Of a stretch of DNA of 64,000 nucleotides, positions 15,833 through 23,886 are shown piece by piece. The DNA lies in NCBI RefSeq assembly GCF_030269445.1, contig NZ_BSTJ01000003.1, positions 124,001-188,000 of the forward strand, given 5' to 3'. A program made the position numbers and the translations under genes. The DNA is from Actinoallomurus iriomotensis. GTDB lineage: Bacteria > Actinomycetota > Actinomycetes > Streptosporangiales > Streptosporangiaceae. The notes beneath the pieces were generated by a model. The model searched no databases. It had not been told where the DNA came from and saw nothing but the letters and a program-made list of their open reading frames with translations. Every line of letters starts with the position of its first letter. Positions within the stretch are counted from its first letter, which is position 1.

Positions 15833-17575
15833 TCAGTACGGAGAGACGCCCCCGAACATCTCTCCGATGCGCGGAGCGAACGCCACGTCCCCGTCGATCT
15901 CCAGCCTGCCGTCGAGGGCGAGGGCCGGAGCCTGCCTCTCCCCCGCCAGGAGACGGAGGAAGTCCGCGGCGCCGATCCGGATGCCCACCACGGGACGGCG
16001 TGCCCGCTCCGGCCGTACGTGCGCCCGGCCGTCGCGGATCTCGATCGTCCAGGGCGTCTCCTCCTCGCCCCGGCGCAGGCGGAACTCCAGTTCGCCCTCG
16101 AAGCCCATGGCCATCCCGGGATCGAAGGCACGGACCATGCCGGCGAAGAACACCCGCTGCGCGGCCGGCCCGAACCCGCGCTCCAGCCTGTCGTCGGAAC
16201 GACCGGCGACGAGCCGGGCCAGCGCGTGCCGCCCGCGGGCACGGACCGCCGTACGAGCCGCCGCCCTGAGGTCGCGCGCCGGCGCCCGCCGCCTGCGCGC
16301 CCGCGCGAGTTCGGCCGTCTCGTCGATGCGGTACGGGGCCGCCCGCTCGCGTGGCGGCTCCCGTCGCGCGAGGGCCGCCTCGACCGCCGGCGCCAGGCGC
16401 TCGGCCCTGGCCCGCTCGCGTTCCTCCCGCCCTTCGGCGAACCGTGGGATGACCTGCTCACCGACCAGTTCGAGGCTCTCGCAGACGTGGTCGTGGCGGT
16501 TCGGACCGGCCTGGAGCACGAAGATGACCTGGTCGACGCCGACGGCCTCGTACCGACGGACGAGCTCGGCCACCTGCGCGGGCGTTCCGACCGCCCCGCG
16601 CAGCGACCCGACGCCGCCCTCGGTGATCCGCACCGAGAGCGGCGCGTCGACGGCGCCCACGATCCCCCGTGAGTACCCCCGTTCCTCGCGGTGGCGGACG
16701 AAGTCGTCCCAGATGCTCGTACGGCCGGGTTCGTGCGGGGAGGTGCCGTAGTAGTGGGCGAGCGCGAACCCGAAGAAGTGCGCCCCGTCGATGCCGTGCT
16801 CGATCGCCGTCGCCTCGTCCTCATGGCACATCATGGGCAGCACCACCGCGACGCCGGGATTCACCGCGAACCCGACCGGAACGCATTCCTCGGAGTTCAG
16901 CAGGCGGTAGTACTCGTCGACCCAGACGCCGGCGTCCTCGGGTTCGGCGAAGGAGAAGGAGAGCGCGCCGATCCCGTTCCGGGCGGCGAAATGGATGGTC
17001 TCGCGCCGCGAACAGGCGACCCAGAGCGGCGGGTGCGGCTTCTGCACCGGTTTGGGGACGACGTTGCGCGGCGGCATCCGCAGGTACGGGGAGTCCCAGC
17101 CGGCGAAGGGCTCCTCGACGAACATCCGGGTGATCGCGTCCATGGCGTCCTGCCACATGGCGCGCTTCTCCTCCCGGGGCACCCCGAAGCCCCCGAGCTC
17201 GGCCATCGAACTGGCCTCGCCGGTGCCGAAGTCGACCCTGCCCCCGGAGACGAGATCGAGCGCGGCGACCCGCTCGGCGACACGAGCGGGATGGTTGACG
17301 GGCGGAGGCAACTGCACGATGCCATGTCCGAGCCGGATCCTCCGCGTCCGCTGCGACGCGGCGGCGAGGAACACCTCGGGCGCGCTGGAGTGGGAGTACT
17401 CCTCGAGGAAGTGGTGCTCGACCGCCCAGACGTGATCGAACCCGACCCGGTCCGCGATCTCGACCTGCTCGAGCGCGTCCCGGTAGAGCCGCTCCTCCGC
17501 CCGGTCGCTCCACGGCCTCGGCAGCTGATGCTCGTAGAAGATCGAAAACCGAATCTTGACCACCTCCGGCGCCAC
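15833..17575 (-). CDS. luciferase-like flavin monooxygenase fused to an SCP2 domain
   Basis: Residues 1 to about 370 form a luciferase-like (LLM class) F420- or FMN-dependent oxidoreductase. Motifs are FDHVWAVEHHFLEEYSHSSA, GIVQLPPPVNHPARVAERVA, LVSGGRVDFGTGEASSMAEL and, late, VGTPAQVAELVRRYEAVGVD. After an Arg/Glu/Ala-rich linker, the last 110 residues resemble an SCP2 sterol/lipid-carrier domain (MAMGFEGELEFRLRRGE, VGIRIGAADFLRLLAG, LDGRLEIDGDVAFAPRIGEM). The fusion suggests oxidation of a hydrophobic substrate held by the carrier domain, which is inference. GTG 17575 is a weak start; GTG 17563 is also possible. Confidence 0.8.
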   Translation of the reverse strand: MAPEVVKIRFSIFYEHQLPRPWSDRAEERLYRDALEQVEIADRVGFDHVWAVEHHFLEEYSHSSAPEVFLAAASQRTRRIRLGHGIVQLPPPVNHPARVAERVAALDLVSGGRVDFGTGEASSMAELGGFGVPREEKRAMWQDAMDAITRMFVEEPFAGWDSPYLRMPPRNVVPKPVQKPHPPLWVACSRRETIHFAARNGIGALSFSFAEPEDAGVWVDEYYRLLNSEECVPVGFAVNPGVAVVLPMMCHEDEATAIEHGIDGAHFFGFALAHYYGTSPHEPGRTSIWDDFVRHREERGYSRGIVGAVDAPLSVRITEGGVGSLRGAVGTPAQVAELVRRYEAVGVDQVIFVLQAGPNRHDHVCESLELVGEQVIPRFAEGREERERARAERLAPAVEAALARREPPRERAAPYRIDETAELARARRRRAPARDLRAAARTAVRARGRHALARLVAGRSDDRLERGFGPAAQRVFFAGMVRAFDPGMAMGFEGELEFRLRRGEEETPWTIEIRDGRAHVRPERARRPVVGIRIGAADFLRLLAGERQAPALALDGRLEIDGDVAFAPRIGEMFGGVSPY

Positions 17576-17653
17576 GACCAGACGAAACGTCCTCTGACCT
17601 GGCCGTACCCGCCGAACGCCACCCGGATCAGCCTCCGCGGTGATCTTGTGGCG

Positions 17654-18484
17654 CTAGGCCACGATCCCGGTCCAGAATTCGGGGTCTTCAGTGAGATTGG
17701 TCGTGCGGCTGCGCTCGGAGCGGTTACCGGAGTTCCCTCCGAACATCGGCATCAAGGGCAGACCCTCCCTCATGGCCGCCGCCTCGCTCGCCTGGAGAGC
17801 GGCCATTTCCTCGGCCGACCCGATCACACCGGCCGCGGACATGAAGGGGCCGAGGGCTGTAACGCCCCTACTCGCTCCGGGCAGCACCGCGCCGGCGAGG
17901 GCCGGATTGCTCGTGAGGCTGTCAAGGAAATGCGTGGGATCCAGCACACCGGCCAGGGTCGTGCCGTTGCCCGCAGTGGCGCCGTATGCGGAGGTGTCGG
18001 ACTTGGCCAACTTGGTCGAGGTGCCAGACTTGGCCGATGAGCTCGCCCCTTGTTTGGCGCTCGGCATCATCTTGAGTACGGCCGCGCCGATCTCAAGAGC
18101 CGCAGCGGCGGAGGCGGTCCCGGTGATCGCCAGGTCCGCGGCCGCCTCGGGATCGCGCGACCCCGGCACAGGAGTGGGATACACCTTCCCCTGGAAAGGC
18201 TTCAGCGCCGTACCGTACATGACGAGAGTGTCGCCGATGGTGCTGAGCGCGCTCTGAATATTGCTGCCGGACGCCGACAGATCGGTCATGGTGCTCTTGG
18301 CTTTGCTCGCGGCGCCCCCGCTCCACGTCTTGTCACCCGCGAACAACTGCTGGTGGGCGGTATCGATGGTGGAGCCCAGGCTTCCGTAAAGGCTTGATAT
18401 CTCCTTGATGGCGCTACCACACCCGATGATCGCGTCCGAGTTGATCGCCGCGAACAGCGACTCCGCTACTTCCGCGATTGGCAC
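17654..18484 (-). CDS. ESX/type VII-associated WXG100-like protein
   Basis: The 276-residue protein has an N-terminal helical region like WXG100/PPE-type substrates. A W-S-G turn occurs in KTWSGGAASKAKSTMTDL at about residue 54. An Ala/Ser/Thr-rich middle follows. The C-terminus ends with a proline/methionine/glycine stretch (GLPLMPMFGGNSGNRSER) and LTEDPEFW, an ending I know from actinobacterial type VII substrates. There is no toxin domain. It is 26 bases downstream of a smaller partner-like gene, so the two probably form a secreted heterodimer. No ecc genes are in the window, so this is an orphan pair. Confidence 0.6.
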   Translation of the reverse strand: MPIAEVAESLFAAINSDAIIGCGSAIKEISSLYGSLGSTIDTAHQQLFAGDKTWSGGAASKAKSTMTDLSASGSNIQSALSTIGDTLVMYGTALKPFQGKVYPTPVPGSRDPEAAADLAITGTASAAAALEIGAAVLKMMPSAKQGASSSAKSGTSTKLAKSDTSAYGATAGNGTTLAGVLDPTHFLDSLTSNPALAGAVLPGASRGVTALGPFMSAAGVIGSAEEMAALQASEAAAMREGLPLMPMFGGNSGNRSERSRTTNLTEDPEFWTGIVA

Positions 18485-18510
18485 GAGCGGACCTCCTTGG
18501 AGTCGTTCGT

Positions 18511-18849
18511 CTACGCGTTGGAGATATTGGACTTCAGATCCGACACGATGGCGGAATTATCGGCCTCGCTCGCGTGATAAAGCTTCCCGCTCTGGGAAAT
18601 CTTGTCGACGGCGGCCTGAACGTTTTTCGCGTGGTTATCATGCTGGACGGCCGCGACCTCAAGCGCCATTCCTATGGCGGCTGCGAGCTCTATTCCAGTG
18701 GGCCACATGCCGACGAGAGCTTCGGAAATTCCGAGACCTGCCAGCTGGTTCGAGGTGTCGGCAAGCGGTTCGAGACCGTTCGACACGGTGCTCGCCGCGC
18801 CGTCAAAGACCGACCGATGCGGAAACCGCAGCTCTTCGCCTTCACTCAT
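18511..18849 (-). CDS. small WXG100-like ESX partner protein
   Basis: The start is ATG 18849, with GAGGA about 8 bases upstream. The 112-residue product is helical, with a central Gly/Trp turn (ALVGMWPTGIELAAAIG) and a C-terminal helix (QAAVDKISQSGKLYHASE). Size and position before the longer Ser/Ala-rich gene suggest an ESX-type partner, although a canonical W-x-G is not clear. Base composition in this pair is noticeably less GC-rich than the flanking genes, hinting at horizontal origin. Confidence 0.5.
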   Translation of the reverse strand: MSEGEELRFPHRSVFDGAASTVSNGLEPLADTSNQLAGLGISEALVGMWPTGIELAAAIGMALEVAAVQHDNHAKNVQAAVDKISQSGKLYHASEADNSAIVSDLKSNISNA

Positions 18850-19118
18850 CGCGTCCATCCTCGGGTGATCATCAGCTCCCGCTGGGACTACGCCTGCACT
18901 CCAGGGCCATCGTAGCGCTGATAAACAGTCTTGTCTGTAAGAGGATGGCAAAGAGCGGTGGAGACTCCCGCGTAGGCGGTCTGACCTCGCTCGCTACAGA
19001 CGGTTCGGCTCCGGCGGCGTCGCATGAAGGCTCTGCGGCCGTTGCCTTTCCGGAGAGAAGAGCGGCGTGATGAGCTCGACCATGTCACCCACGACGACCG
19101 GCTGGAATCATGTGACCG

Positions 19119-19598
19119 GTGGACGCCTTCGATTGGTCACGGGTCACCGGTTCGCCTTGGTATCGGCCGGAGGCGGCTCAGGCCGCAGCGGACGCACTGG
19201 GCGGTTCTCCGTCGGCCGAGCACGCCGCCCGGGAGGTGGCGCGGCTTCGGTACGAGGTCAGCAACGATCATGAGGGGACCCTCTATCCGGCCGCCGTACC
19301 GGCGACGACGGTGTTCCTCGAAGTGATCGCCGATCACCCTGGCCAGGCACGCATGGAGGCCCTCAACGCACTGCTGGACTGGTGGAGCCGCTTCGTCCCC
19401 GACCCCGGATTCGAGAATTACGACGACCCGGAGCACGGCCCGGTGAATGTGTGCGAAGGCGTCGAGGAGAGAGTGCGGGCGGCGGCGGGCATGCTGCGCG
19501 AGGTGGCGATGGACCACTCCGACGGTGGCCGTCACCGGCCCGCGGTGCGGGAACTGCTGCGGAACCTCGACGATGGCTGGGTCGCCGGCGGCGGCTGA
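19119..19598 (+). CDS. HEAT-repeat-like protein, possible immunity protein
   Basis: The 159-residue protein from GTG 19119 has the segment LRYEVSNDHEGTLYPAAVPA followed by TTVFLEVIADHPGQARMEAL. By eye this resembles actinobacterial HEAT-like proteins with an H-x-GT-x-Y-x-AAVPA signature. Such proteins often occur beside polymorphic or type VII toxin genes as candidate immunity proteins. It is divergent from the ESX-like pair, which supports but does not prove that idea. There is no good Shine-Dalgarno. Confidence 0.55.
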   Translation: MDAFDWSRVTGSPWYRPEAAQAAADALGGSPSAEHAAREVARLRYEVSNDHEGTLYPAAVPATTVFLEVIADHPGQARMEALNALLDWWSRFVPDPGFENYDDPEHGPVNVCEGVEERVRAAAGMLREVAMDHSDGGRHRPAVRELLRNLDDGWVAGGG

Positions 19599-19611
19599 AC
19601 CGGGCGCGGCC

Positions 19612-20031
19612 TCAGGCGGGGTTGTCGAAGAACGGGGAGACGGGCTCCCGGTCGCGGCGTCGACCGGAGGCGACGGGCACCTCTCCGGTCACCGGGGCGC
19701 TCGTGGCGCCACCCCGCACGCGGGCCAGTTCGCGTTCGAGCTGCTGGTTCTTCCGCTCCAGCGACGCCATCGTCTCCTCGCGCTCCTCGCGCAGGTCGTG
19801 CAGCTCCCGGCGGACTCGCGCCTTGCGCAGCAGGGAGATCCAGGCCATCGCCAGCCCCCCGCCGGCGACGAAGGCGACGATCAGCCCTGCGGCGAACACC
19901 TGCGCCTCGGTGTGCACTCCGGGCACGTGGTAGCCGAAGAAGCCGAGTGAGGCGGATGACGAGTTGTGGACGATGACCTCGATGCCCACCACGACGGCGG
20001 CGACGGCCACAACGACTCCCACGAAGACCAT
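19612..20031 (-). CDS. LapA-like small membrane protein with coiled coil
   Basis: ATG 20031 is preceded by GAGGAGAGGA, giving a 139-residue protein. Two hydrophobic segments (MVFVGVVVAVAAVVVGIEVI, and AQVFAAGLIVAFVAGGGLAM) are separated by a short loop (HNSSSASLGFFGYHVPG). A charged coiled coil follows (RELHDLREEREETMASLERK). This matches the layout of LapA/DUF1049-type proteins. It is predicted to be an inner-membrane protein with a cytosolic C-terminus. It converges on the HEAT-like gene with 13 bases between the stops. Function is unknown. Confidence 0.65.
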   Translation of the reverse strand: MVFVGVVVAVAAVVVGIEVIVHNSSSASLGFFGYHVPGVHTEAQVFAAGLIVAFVAGGGLAMAWISLLRKARVRRELHDLREEREETMASLERKNQQLERELARVRGGATSAPVTGEVPVASGRRRDREPVSPFFDNPA

Positions 20032-20269
20032 ACGGTCCTCTCCTCTCTTCGATCGGACGCGGGCCGTAGGAGCCGTGGGCTCCGGCGACGCCCTGACACC
20101 CTCCAGCCAAATGGGCAATTCGGTCAAGGCCGGAAATCATCCGCGCAAGAAATCATCGAAAATAATCGACGCTCCGCACACGGCCAGTAGCTCATCGCTG
20201 TTCAGGTCGTAGCGAGCCACTCACCTAGAGCAACCATCATCTTTCTCAATGGTGAATTCACTGAAGAAT

Positions 20270-20647
20270 TCAGGTCGCCATTTCCTCGGCTTCCGGGAAT
20301 TCCGGGTGCCAGGTCACCGTGAGATGGTCGCGACGGCCGATGAGCTCCAGACGGGCGGTGATGCCCTCCTGCACGCGTCGCAGGCACTCCGGGTCGGTCG
20401 CCTCGGCACGGAGGACCAGTTCGGTGTCCGTGGCACGCAGGGTGCAGCGGCCCCACCCGAAGTCGATCAACGCGTCGGCGCCGGACCGCTCGGCGTGCAC
20501 GACGTGCGCGGGGCCTCCGTCACCGTGGCGGCGCGGACGCCGGAAGGTCCGCCGGCTCATATGGCCTCCGTGCTCGCCGAGTTGCGCCAGGTAGCGGCCG
20601 GCTCGGGCGGTGGCGACCCGAGCGTGCGCGCTGACCATGCCCCTCAC
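20270..20647 (-). CDS. DUF2218 family protein
   Basis: This is a DUF2218-type protein of up to 125 residues: ATARAGRYLAQLGEHGGH, then GRCTLRATDTELVLRAEATD, then LIGRRDHLTVTWHPE. GTG 20647 overlaps the methyltransferase stop as GTGA. ATG 20638, with AGAGG 8 bases upstream, is an equally good start. The two genes are probably coupled. The family is small, cytosolic and uncharacterised; in other actinobacteria it often lies near metal-uptake genes, but none are here. Confidence 0.78.
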   Translation of the reverse strand: MRGMVSAHARVATARAGRYLAQLGEHGGHMSRRTFRRPRRHGDGGPAHVVHAERSGADALIDFGWGRCTLRATDTELVLRAEATDPECLRRVQEGITARLELIGRRDHLTVTWHPEFPEAEEMAT

Positions 20648-21270
20648 CTCTCGTCCGCGACGCGGGTGAGCGCGACCAGCCAGGCGGCGATGCCGTCGGG
20701 GTGGAGCGGGGACGTGGAGTCAGAGACGGCGGACTGGAGGGAGTCGACGCGCCATCCGCTCGTGAAGCTCGCCCGGATCCGATCGCGGCCGAGTCCGTGC
20801 GGCACCTCCCTCTCGCCGGGCCGGCGGTCGCCGTAGCACAGCAGGAACGCACGACCCGCCGGCCGCAGCACCGTCCGCAGGCCCGCCAGGTAGGCGGCAC
20901 GGTCGGCGTCGGTGAGGGCGTGAAACACCAGTGAGTCGAGCACGGTGTCGAACGTCTCGCCCAGCTCGGGCAGGCCCCGCAGGTCGTGACGCAGGAACCG
21001 GGCCGTGAGCGACCGGCGGCGCGCCTTCTCCCTCGCGGCTTCCAGCGCTCCGGTGGCCAGGTCGATGCCGGTGGCGTCCAGGCCGAGGGCGGCGGCCATC
21101 AGCGTGTGCTCACCCGTCCCGCACCCGACGTCCAGCACCCGGCCGTCGATGGCCCCGGCCTCGGCGAGCGCGGCGAAAGCGGGCTGGGGACGGCCGATGT
21201 CCCACGGCGGTGGACTGGTGTAGAGGTCGTCCAGGTCACGGGGCGGGCGATGCGTGGATGGGCCTGCCAT
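20644..21270 (-). CDS. class I SAM-dependent methyltransferase
   Basis: The 208-residue protein has a canonical SAM-binding motif I, GRVLDVGCGTGEHTLMAA, an acidic loop ending ATGIDLATGALEAAREKA, and motif IV-like FDTVLDSLVFHAL. The N-terminal PPPWDIGRPQPAF is typical of thiopurine- or tellurite-type small methyltransferases. The substrate is unknown. GGAG is 6 bases before ATG 21270, and a good promoter lies just upstream. It is divergent from a TetR regulator, which is the likely repressor of this gene and the coupled DUF2218 gene. Confidence 0.85.
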   Translation of the reverse strand: MAGPSTHRPPRDLDDLYTSPPPWDIGRPQPAFAALAEAGAIDGRVLDVGCGTGEHTLMAAALGLDATGIDLATGALEAAREKARRRSLTARFLRHDLRGLPELGETFDTVLDSLVFHALTDADRAAYLAGLRTVLRPAGRAFLLCYGDRRPGEREVPHGLGRDRIRASFTSGWRVDSLQSAVSDSTSPLHPDGIAAWLVALTRVADER

Positions 21271-21300
21271 GCGCGTCTCCTTCCGGGTGCCGCTCCGTCA

Positions 21301-21335
21301 GTATTATTCAATACAATGTGTCTACGTCAATAGAC
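21301..21335 (-). promoter_or_regulatory. promoter and TetR-type operator of the methyltransferase operon
   Basis: On the minus strand TTGACG (21325-21330) and TAATAC (21301-21306) are separated by 18 bp, giving a good housekeeping-type promoter 31 bases before the gene. An inverted repeat, GTCTA (21320-21324) and TAGAC (21331-21335), brackets the -35 box. This is a plausible site for the divergent TetR protein. Confidence 0.65.
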
Positions 21336-21373
21336 GCGCTGTCGCCATTTCGGCGTTGTGTACCATCGGCCGT

Positions 21374-21988
21374 GTGCCGAAGCTGTGGGAGGACACGATC
21401 GAGGCGCACCGCCGTACGGTGCGCGAGGCCGCGGTGCGTGCCGCCGCGGCACTGGTGGCCGAACAGGGCCTGGCGTCGGTCACGATGTCGCAGATCGCCA
21501 AGCGGGCCGGCATCGGCCGGGCGACGCTGTACAAGTACTTCCCCGACATCGAATCGGTCCTGGCGGCCTGGCACGAGGAGCACATCGCCGATCACCTGCG
21601 CCGGCTCACCGACGTCGCCGAGCACACCGATCCGGCCGAGCGGCTGCGGGCGGTCCTGCGTGCCTTCGCCTCCATCACCCACCAGCGCCACGACGGCGAC
21701 CTCGCGGCGCTGTTGCACCGAGGCGAGCACGTCGCCGAGGCCCATCGGCGCCTGCACGCGTTCATCGGCGATCTGGTGGCCGGCGCCGCGGCGGCCGGCA
21801 CGGTCCGGGACGACGTTCCCGCCGGTGAGCTGGCCACGTACTGCCTGCACGCGCTCACCGCGGCCGGCGCCATGACCTCGTCGGCCGCCGTCCACCGGCT
21901 CGTCGAGGTCACTCTGGCCGGGCTGCGGCCCGCGCCGGCCGAGCCGCACCGACAGCCCGGTCAGGCAGCGCCCGGCGACCTCCCATGA
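21374..21988 (+). CDS. TetR-family transcriptional regulator
   Basis: The start is GTG 21374, giving 204 residues. The N-terminal helix-turn-helix reads AAALVAEQGLASVTMSQIAK and RAGIGRATLYKYFPDIESVL, the classic TetR pattern. The C-terminal domain is helical and would bind an unknown ligand. It is divergent from the methyltransferase, with an inverted repeat in the shared region, so it probably represses that operon. It converges on the ABC permease with 25 bases between the stops. Confidence 0.88.
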   Translation: MPKLWEDTIEAHRRTVREAAVRAAAALVAEQGLASVTMSQIAKRAGIGRATLYKYFPDIESVLAAWHEEHIADHLRRLTDVAEHTDPAERLRAVLRAFASITHQRHDGDLAALLHRGEHVAEAHRRLHAFIGDLVAGAAAAGTVRDDVPAGELATYCLHALTAAGAMTSSAAVHRLVEVTLAGLRPAPAEPHRQPGQAAPGDLP

Positions 21989-22013
21989 GGACGCCGGGCG
22001 GTCCCGCCGTACG

Positions 22014-23744
22014 TCAGTCGGCCGCGAGTACCCGCGCGACCGGACGCCGGCAGACCACGCGGATCGGCAGGGCCGTGAGCGCGGCGACGACCAGCAGGGT
22101 CCCGGGCACGACCAGCGGCAGCCGGGCGTACGGGATGAGGATGGACCCGGCCGCGCCGCCCGCCGTACGTGCGGCGTAGTAGACGGCCAGACCGAGCGGG
22201 ACGCCCAGCAGCGAAGCCCCGAGGGCCGGGAGCAGCTGCGCGGCCGACAGCCCGGCGGTGACCTGCCGCGGCGTCGCGCCGAGCGCACGCGCCAGGCTGG
22301 TGAAACGCTGCGTGTCCAGCGACGTCGCCCAGGCGATGAGCACCGCGTTCACCGCGGCGAGCGCGAGCAGCGCCACGGTCAGCGCCAGCACGACCTGGCT
22401 CACCTGCTCGGTGACCGGGTTGTCCGCGCCCGGGACGAAGCCGGGTCCGGCCAGCCGGGCGTCCTTACGGGCGATGTCGCCGTGCAGGGCGATCGCGGCG
22501 ACCACCATCGCGACCGTGAGCGCGAGGCTCGCCGTCGCCAGGATCACCCGGCGCGGGCGGCGCGCCGCCACGCGTACGCCGAGCAGGAACGGCACCGGCA
22601 GCCGGGCCGACAGCGCGATCAGCCACGGTGAGCGGCGCGGCGCGCGCGTGGGGCCCGACAGGGCCCGTACGGTACTCGTCCGTGCGCCGCGGATCGCGGG
22701 GTACACCGTCGCCGCCCCCGCCACGGCCACCGCCACCAGGGCCACGACCAGCGCCGACGCGACCGTCAGGTGCGGTGATCCGGCGGGCAGCAGCCCGCTG
22801 CTCGGCCGTACGAGCAGGGGCGCGGCCGCCCGGCCGGCGAGCAGCCCGACGGCGGTCGCGGCGAGCGCGAGCAGCACGTGCTCGGCCAGCAGCACCACCG
22901 CCACGAACCGGGGTGAGGCGCCGACCGCCTTCAGCAGGCCGACGCGGCGGGTCTGGTCGGCGAGGCGTCCGCCGACGAGCACGGCCACGCAGGCGACGCC
23001 GAGGAGCGCGAGCGCCCAGGTGCCGGTGAGCAGGGCGCTGTCGACGAGATGCAGCTCCGCGGTCGCGTACGCGCCCATGTCCTGCCAGGAGCGGACGCCC
23101 CGGTGCGCCGCCGCGAAGGCCGGGGCGGCCGCGGGGTCGGCCAGCCGCAGCGGCATCACCTGCGACGTCGGCGCGCCGATCCGCCGCAGGTCCGCGCGGG
23201 TGACCCAGATCAGGCCGGGGGTGGAGGAGGGGTACGGGACGCGCCCGGCGCTGACCGCGATCCCGGCGACGCGGAAACGGTGCCCGGAGATCGTGATCTT
23301 CTCGCCCGGCCGTACGCGCAGAGCGCCGGCGAAGGCGCGTTCGATCACCGCTCCCCCGCGCCGCGCCCACGAGCCGGCGGTGACCTCGGGGCGGTCGACC
23401 GCGCCCGGAGCGGTGTCCCGGCCCTGCACGGAGGCGTCGACGCGGATGCCGCGGACGCCGAGCGCGGCGGAGAGGGCCGGGTACGGGCCGGCCGACGCCG
23501 TCACGCCGGGCGCGTGCGCGAGCGGCGTGAGCGAGGCCGCGCGGTCGCCGGTCGCGACCGCGTCCGGACCGGCGGTGGCGGCGCGCGTACGGTCCCAGGG
23601 CCGGTCGGCGACGCCGCGTACCGCCAGGCCCAGTGTGAGTGTGGTGGTCGTCGCCGCGATGGCGATGAGCAGCAGGAACGCCTCGGCGCGGCGGTGGCGA
23701 AGGTCGCGCCGCGCCAGCCGTGCCACCAAGGTGAGCATGCTCAT
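22014..23744 (-). CDS. FtsX-like ABC transporter permease
   Basis: The 576-residue membrane protein has an N-terminal segment (EAFLLLIAIAATTTTLTLGL), a large extracytoplasmic domain to about residue 230, then several hydrophobic segments. The FtsX/MacB core is seen as VGGRLADQTRRVGLLKAVGASPR and again near the C-terminus as RFTSLARALGATPRQV. The repeated core suggests two FtsX domains in a shortened form compared with the usual 800 residues. With the ATPase upstream it forms a LolCDE/MacB-type exporter or envelope-remodelling transporter. Two micro-ORFs lie between the ATPase stop and this ATG. Confidence 0.85.
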   Translation of the reverse strand: MSMLTLVARLARRDLRHRRAEAFLLLIAIAATTTTLTLGLAVRGVADRPWDRTRAATAGPDAVATGDRAASLTPLAHAPGVTASAGPYPALSAALGVRGIRVDASVQGRDTAPGAVDRPEVTAGSWARRGGAVIERAFAGALRVRPGEKITISGHRFRVAGIAVSAGRVPYPSSTPGLIWVTRADLRRIGAPTSQVMPLRLADPAAAPAFAAAHRGVRSWQDMGAYATAELHLVDSALLTGTWALALLGVACVAVLVGGRLADQTRRVGLLKAVGASPRFVAVVLLAEHVLLALAATAVGLLAGRAAAPLLVRPSSGLLPAGSPHLTVASALVVALVAVAVAGAATVYPAIRGARTSTVRALSGPTRAPRRSPWLIALSARLPVPFLLGVRVAARRPRRVILATASLALTVAMVVAAIALHGDIARKDARLAGPGFVPGADNPVTEQVSQVVLALTVALLALAAVNAVLIAWATSLDTQRFTSLARALGATPRQVTAGLSAAQLLPALGASLLGVPLGLAVYYAARTAGGAAGSILIPYARLPLVVPGTLLVVAALTALPIRVVCRRPVARVLAAD

Positions 23745-23815
23745 GAGCCCTCCTTCGTCGGTGGAGTGACCATCAGAGCGCTGCGTTCACCGACTCGCTC
23801 GCTTCGCTCACTCAT
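23741..23815 (-). CDS. coupling micro-ORF (MSERSER family), copy B
   Basis: The frame encodes 24 residues, starting MSERSERVGERS and ending VTPPTKEGS. The ATG at 23815 overlaps the stop of copy A (ATGA), and its stop overlaps the permease ATG at 23744 (ATGA). Codons for Lys-Glu-Gly provide AAGGAGG, spaced 4 bases from the permease start. It differs from copy A by two bases, both amino-acid-changing. Translation is likely given the perfect signals. A function for the peptide itself is not established, and the frame may simply be a ribosome relay. Confidence 0.5.
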   Translation of the reverse strand: MSERSERVGERSALMVTPPTKEGS

Positions 23816-23882
23816 GAGCCCTCCTTCGTCGGTGGAGTGACCATCAGAGCGCTGCGTTTACCGATTCGCTCGCTTCGCTCAC
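23741..23882. repeat. two tandem 71-bp repeat units
   Basis: Units 23741-23811 and 23812-23882 are identical except for two bases. Each contains a GAGCGAAGCGAGCGA palindrome-like block and a Shine-Dalgarno plus start codon. The unit length is not a multiple of three, but the 4-base stop/start overlap makes every unit exactly one 25-codon frame. A related 68-bp unit lies at 10929-11000. Confidence 0.9.
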
Positions 23883-23886
23883 TCAT
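23812..23886 (-). CDS. coupling micro-ORF (MSERSER family), copy A
   Basis: The frame encodes 24 residues, starting MSERSERIGKRS and ending VTPPTKEGS. The ATG at 23886 overlaps the ATPase stop (ATGA), and its stop overlaps the ATG of copy B. It therefore continues an unbroken chain of 4-base overlaps: ATPase, copy A, copy B, permease. It carries its own AAGGAGG for copy B. I recognise no domain. Confidence 0.5.
   Translation of the reverse strand: MSERSERIGKRSALMVTPPTKEGS

Noticed and set aside
18740-18800. GGTTCGAGACC near 18767 as a tRNA T-loop
   Set aside because: No acceptor, D or anticodon stems around it; it is inside the WXG100-like gene.
19137-19535. Minus-strand 132-codon frame opposite the HEAT-like gene
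   Set aside because: His/Arg-rich antisense; the plus-strand frame has a family-like motif and natural composition.
20253-20272. TGAATTC/GAATTCA inverted repeat at the DUF2218 stop as a terminator
   Set aside because: AT-rich 7-bp stem, partly coding, no U tract; too weak to call.
23741-23882. Tandem 71-bp units as a CRISPR array
   Set aside because: Only two units, no spacers of different sequence, and each unit is a frame with start and stop; no cas genes.
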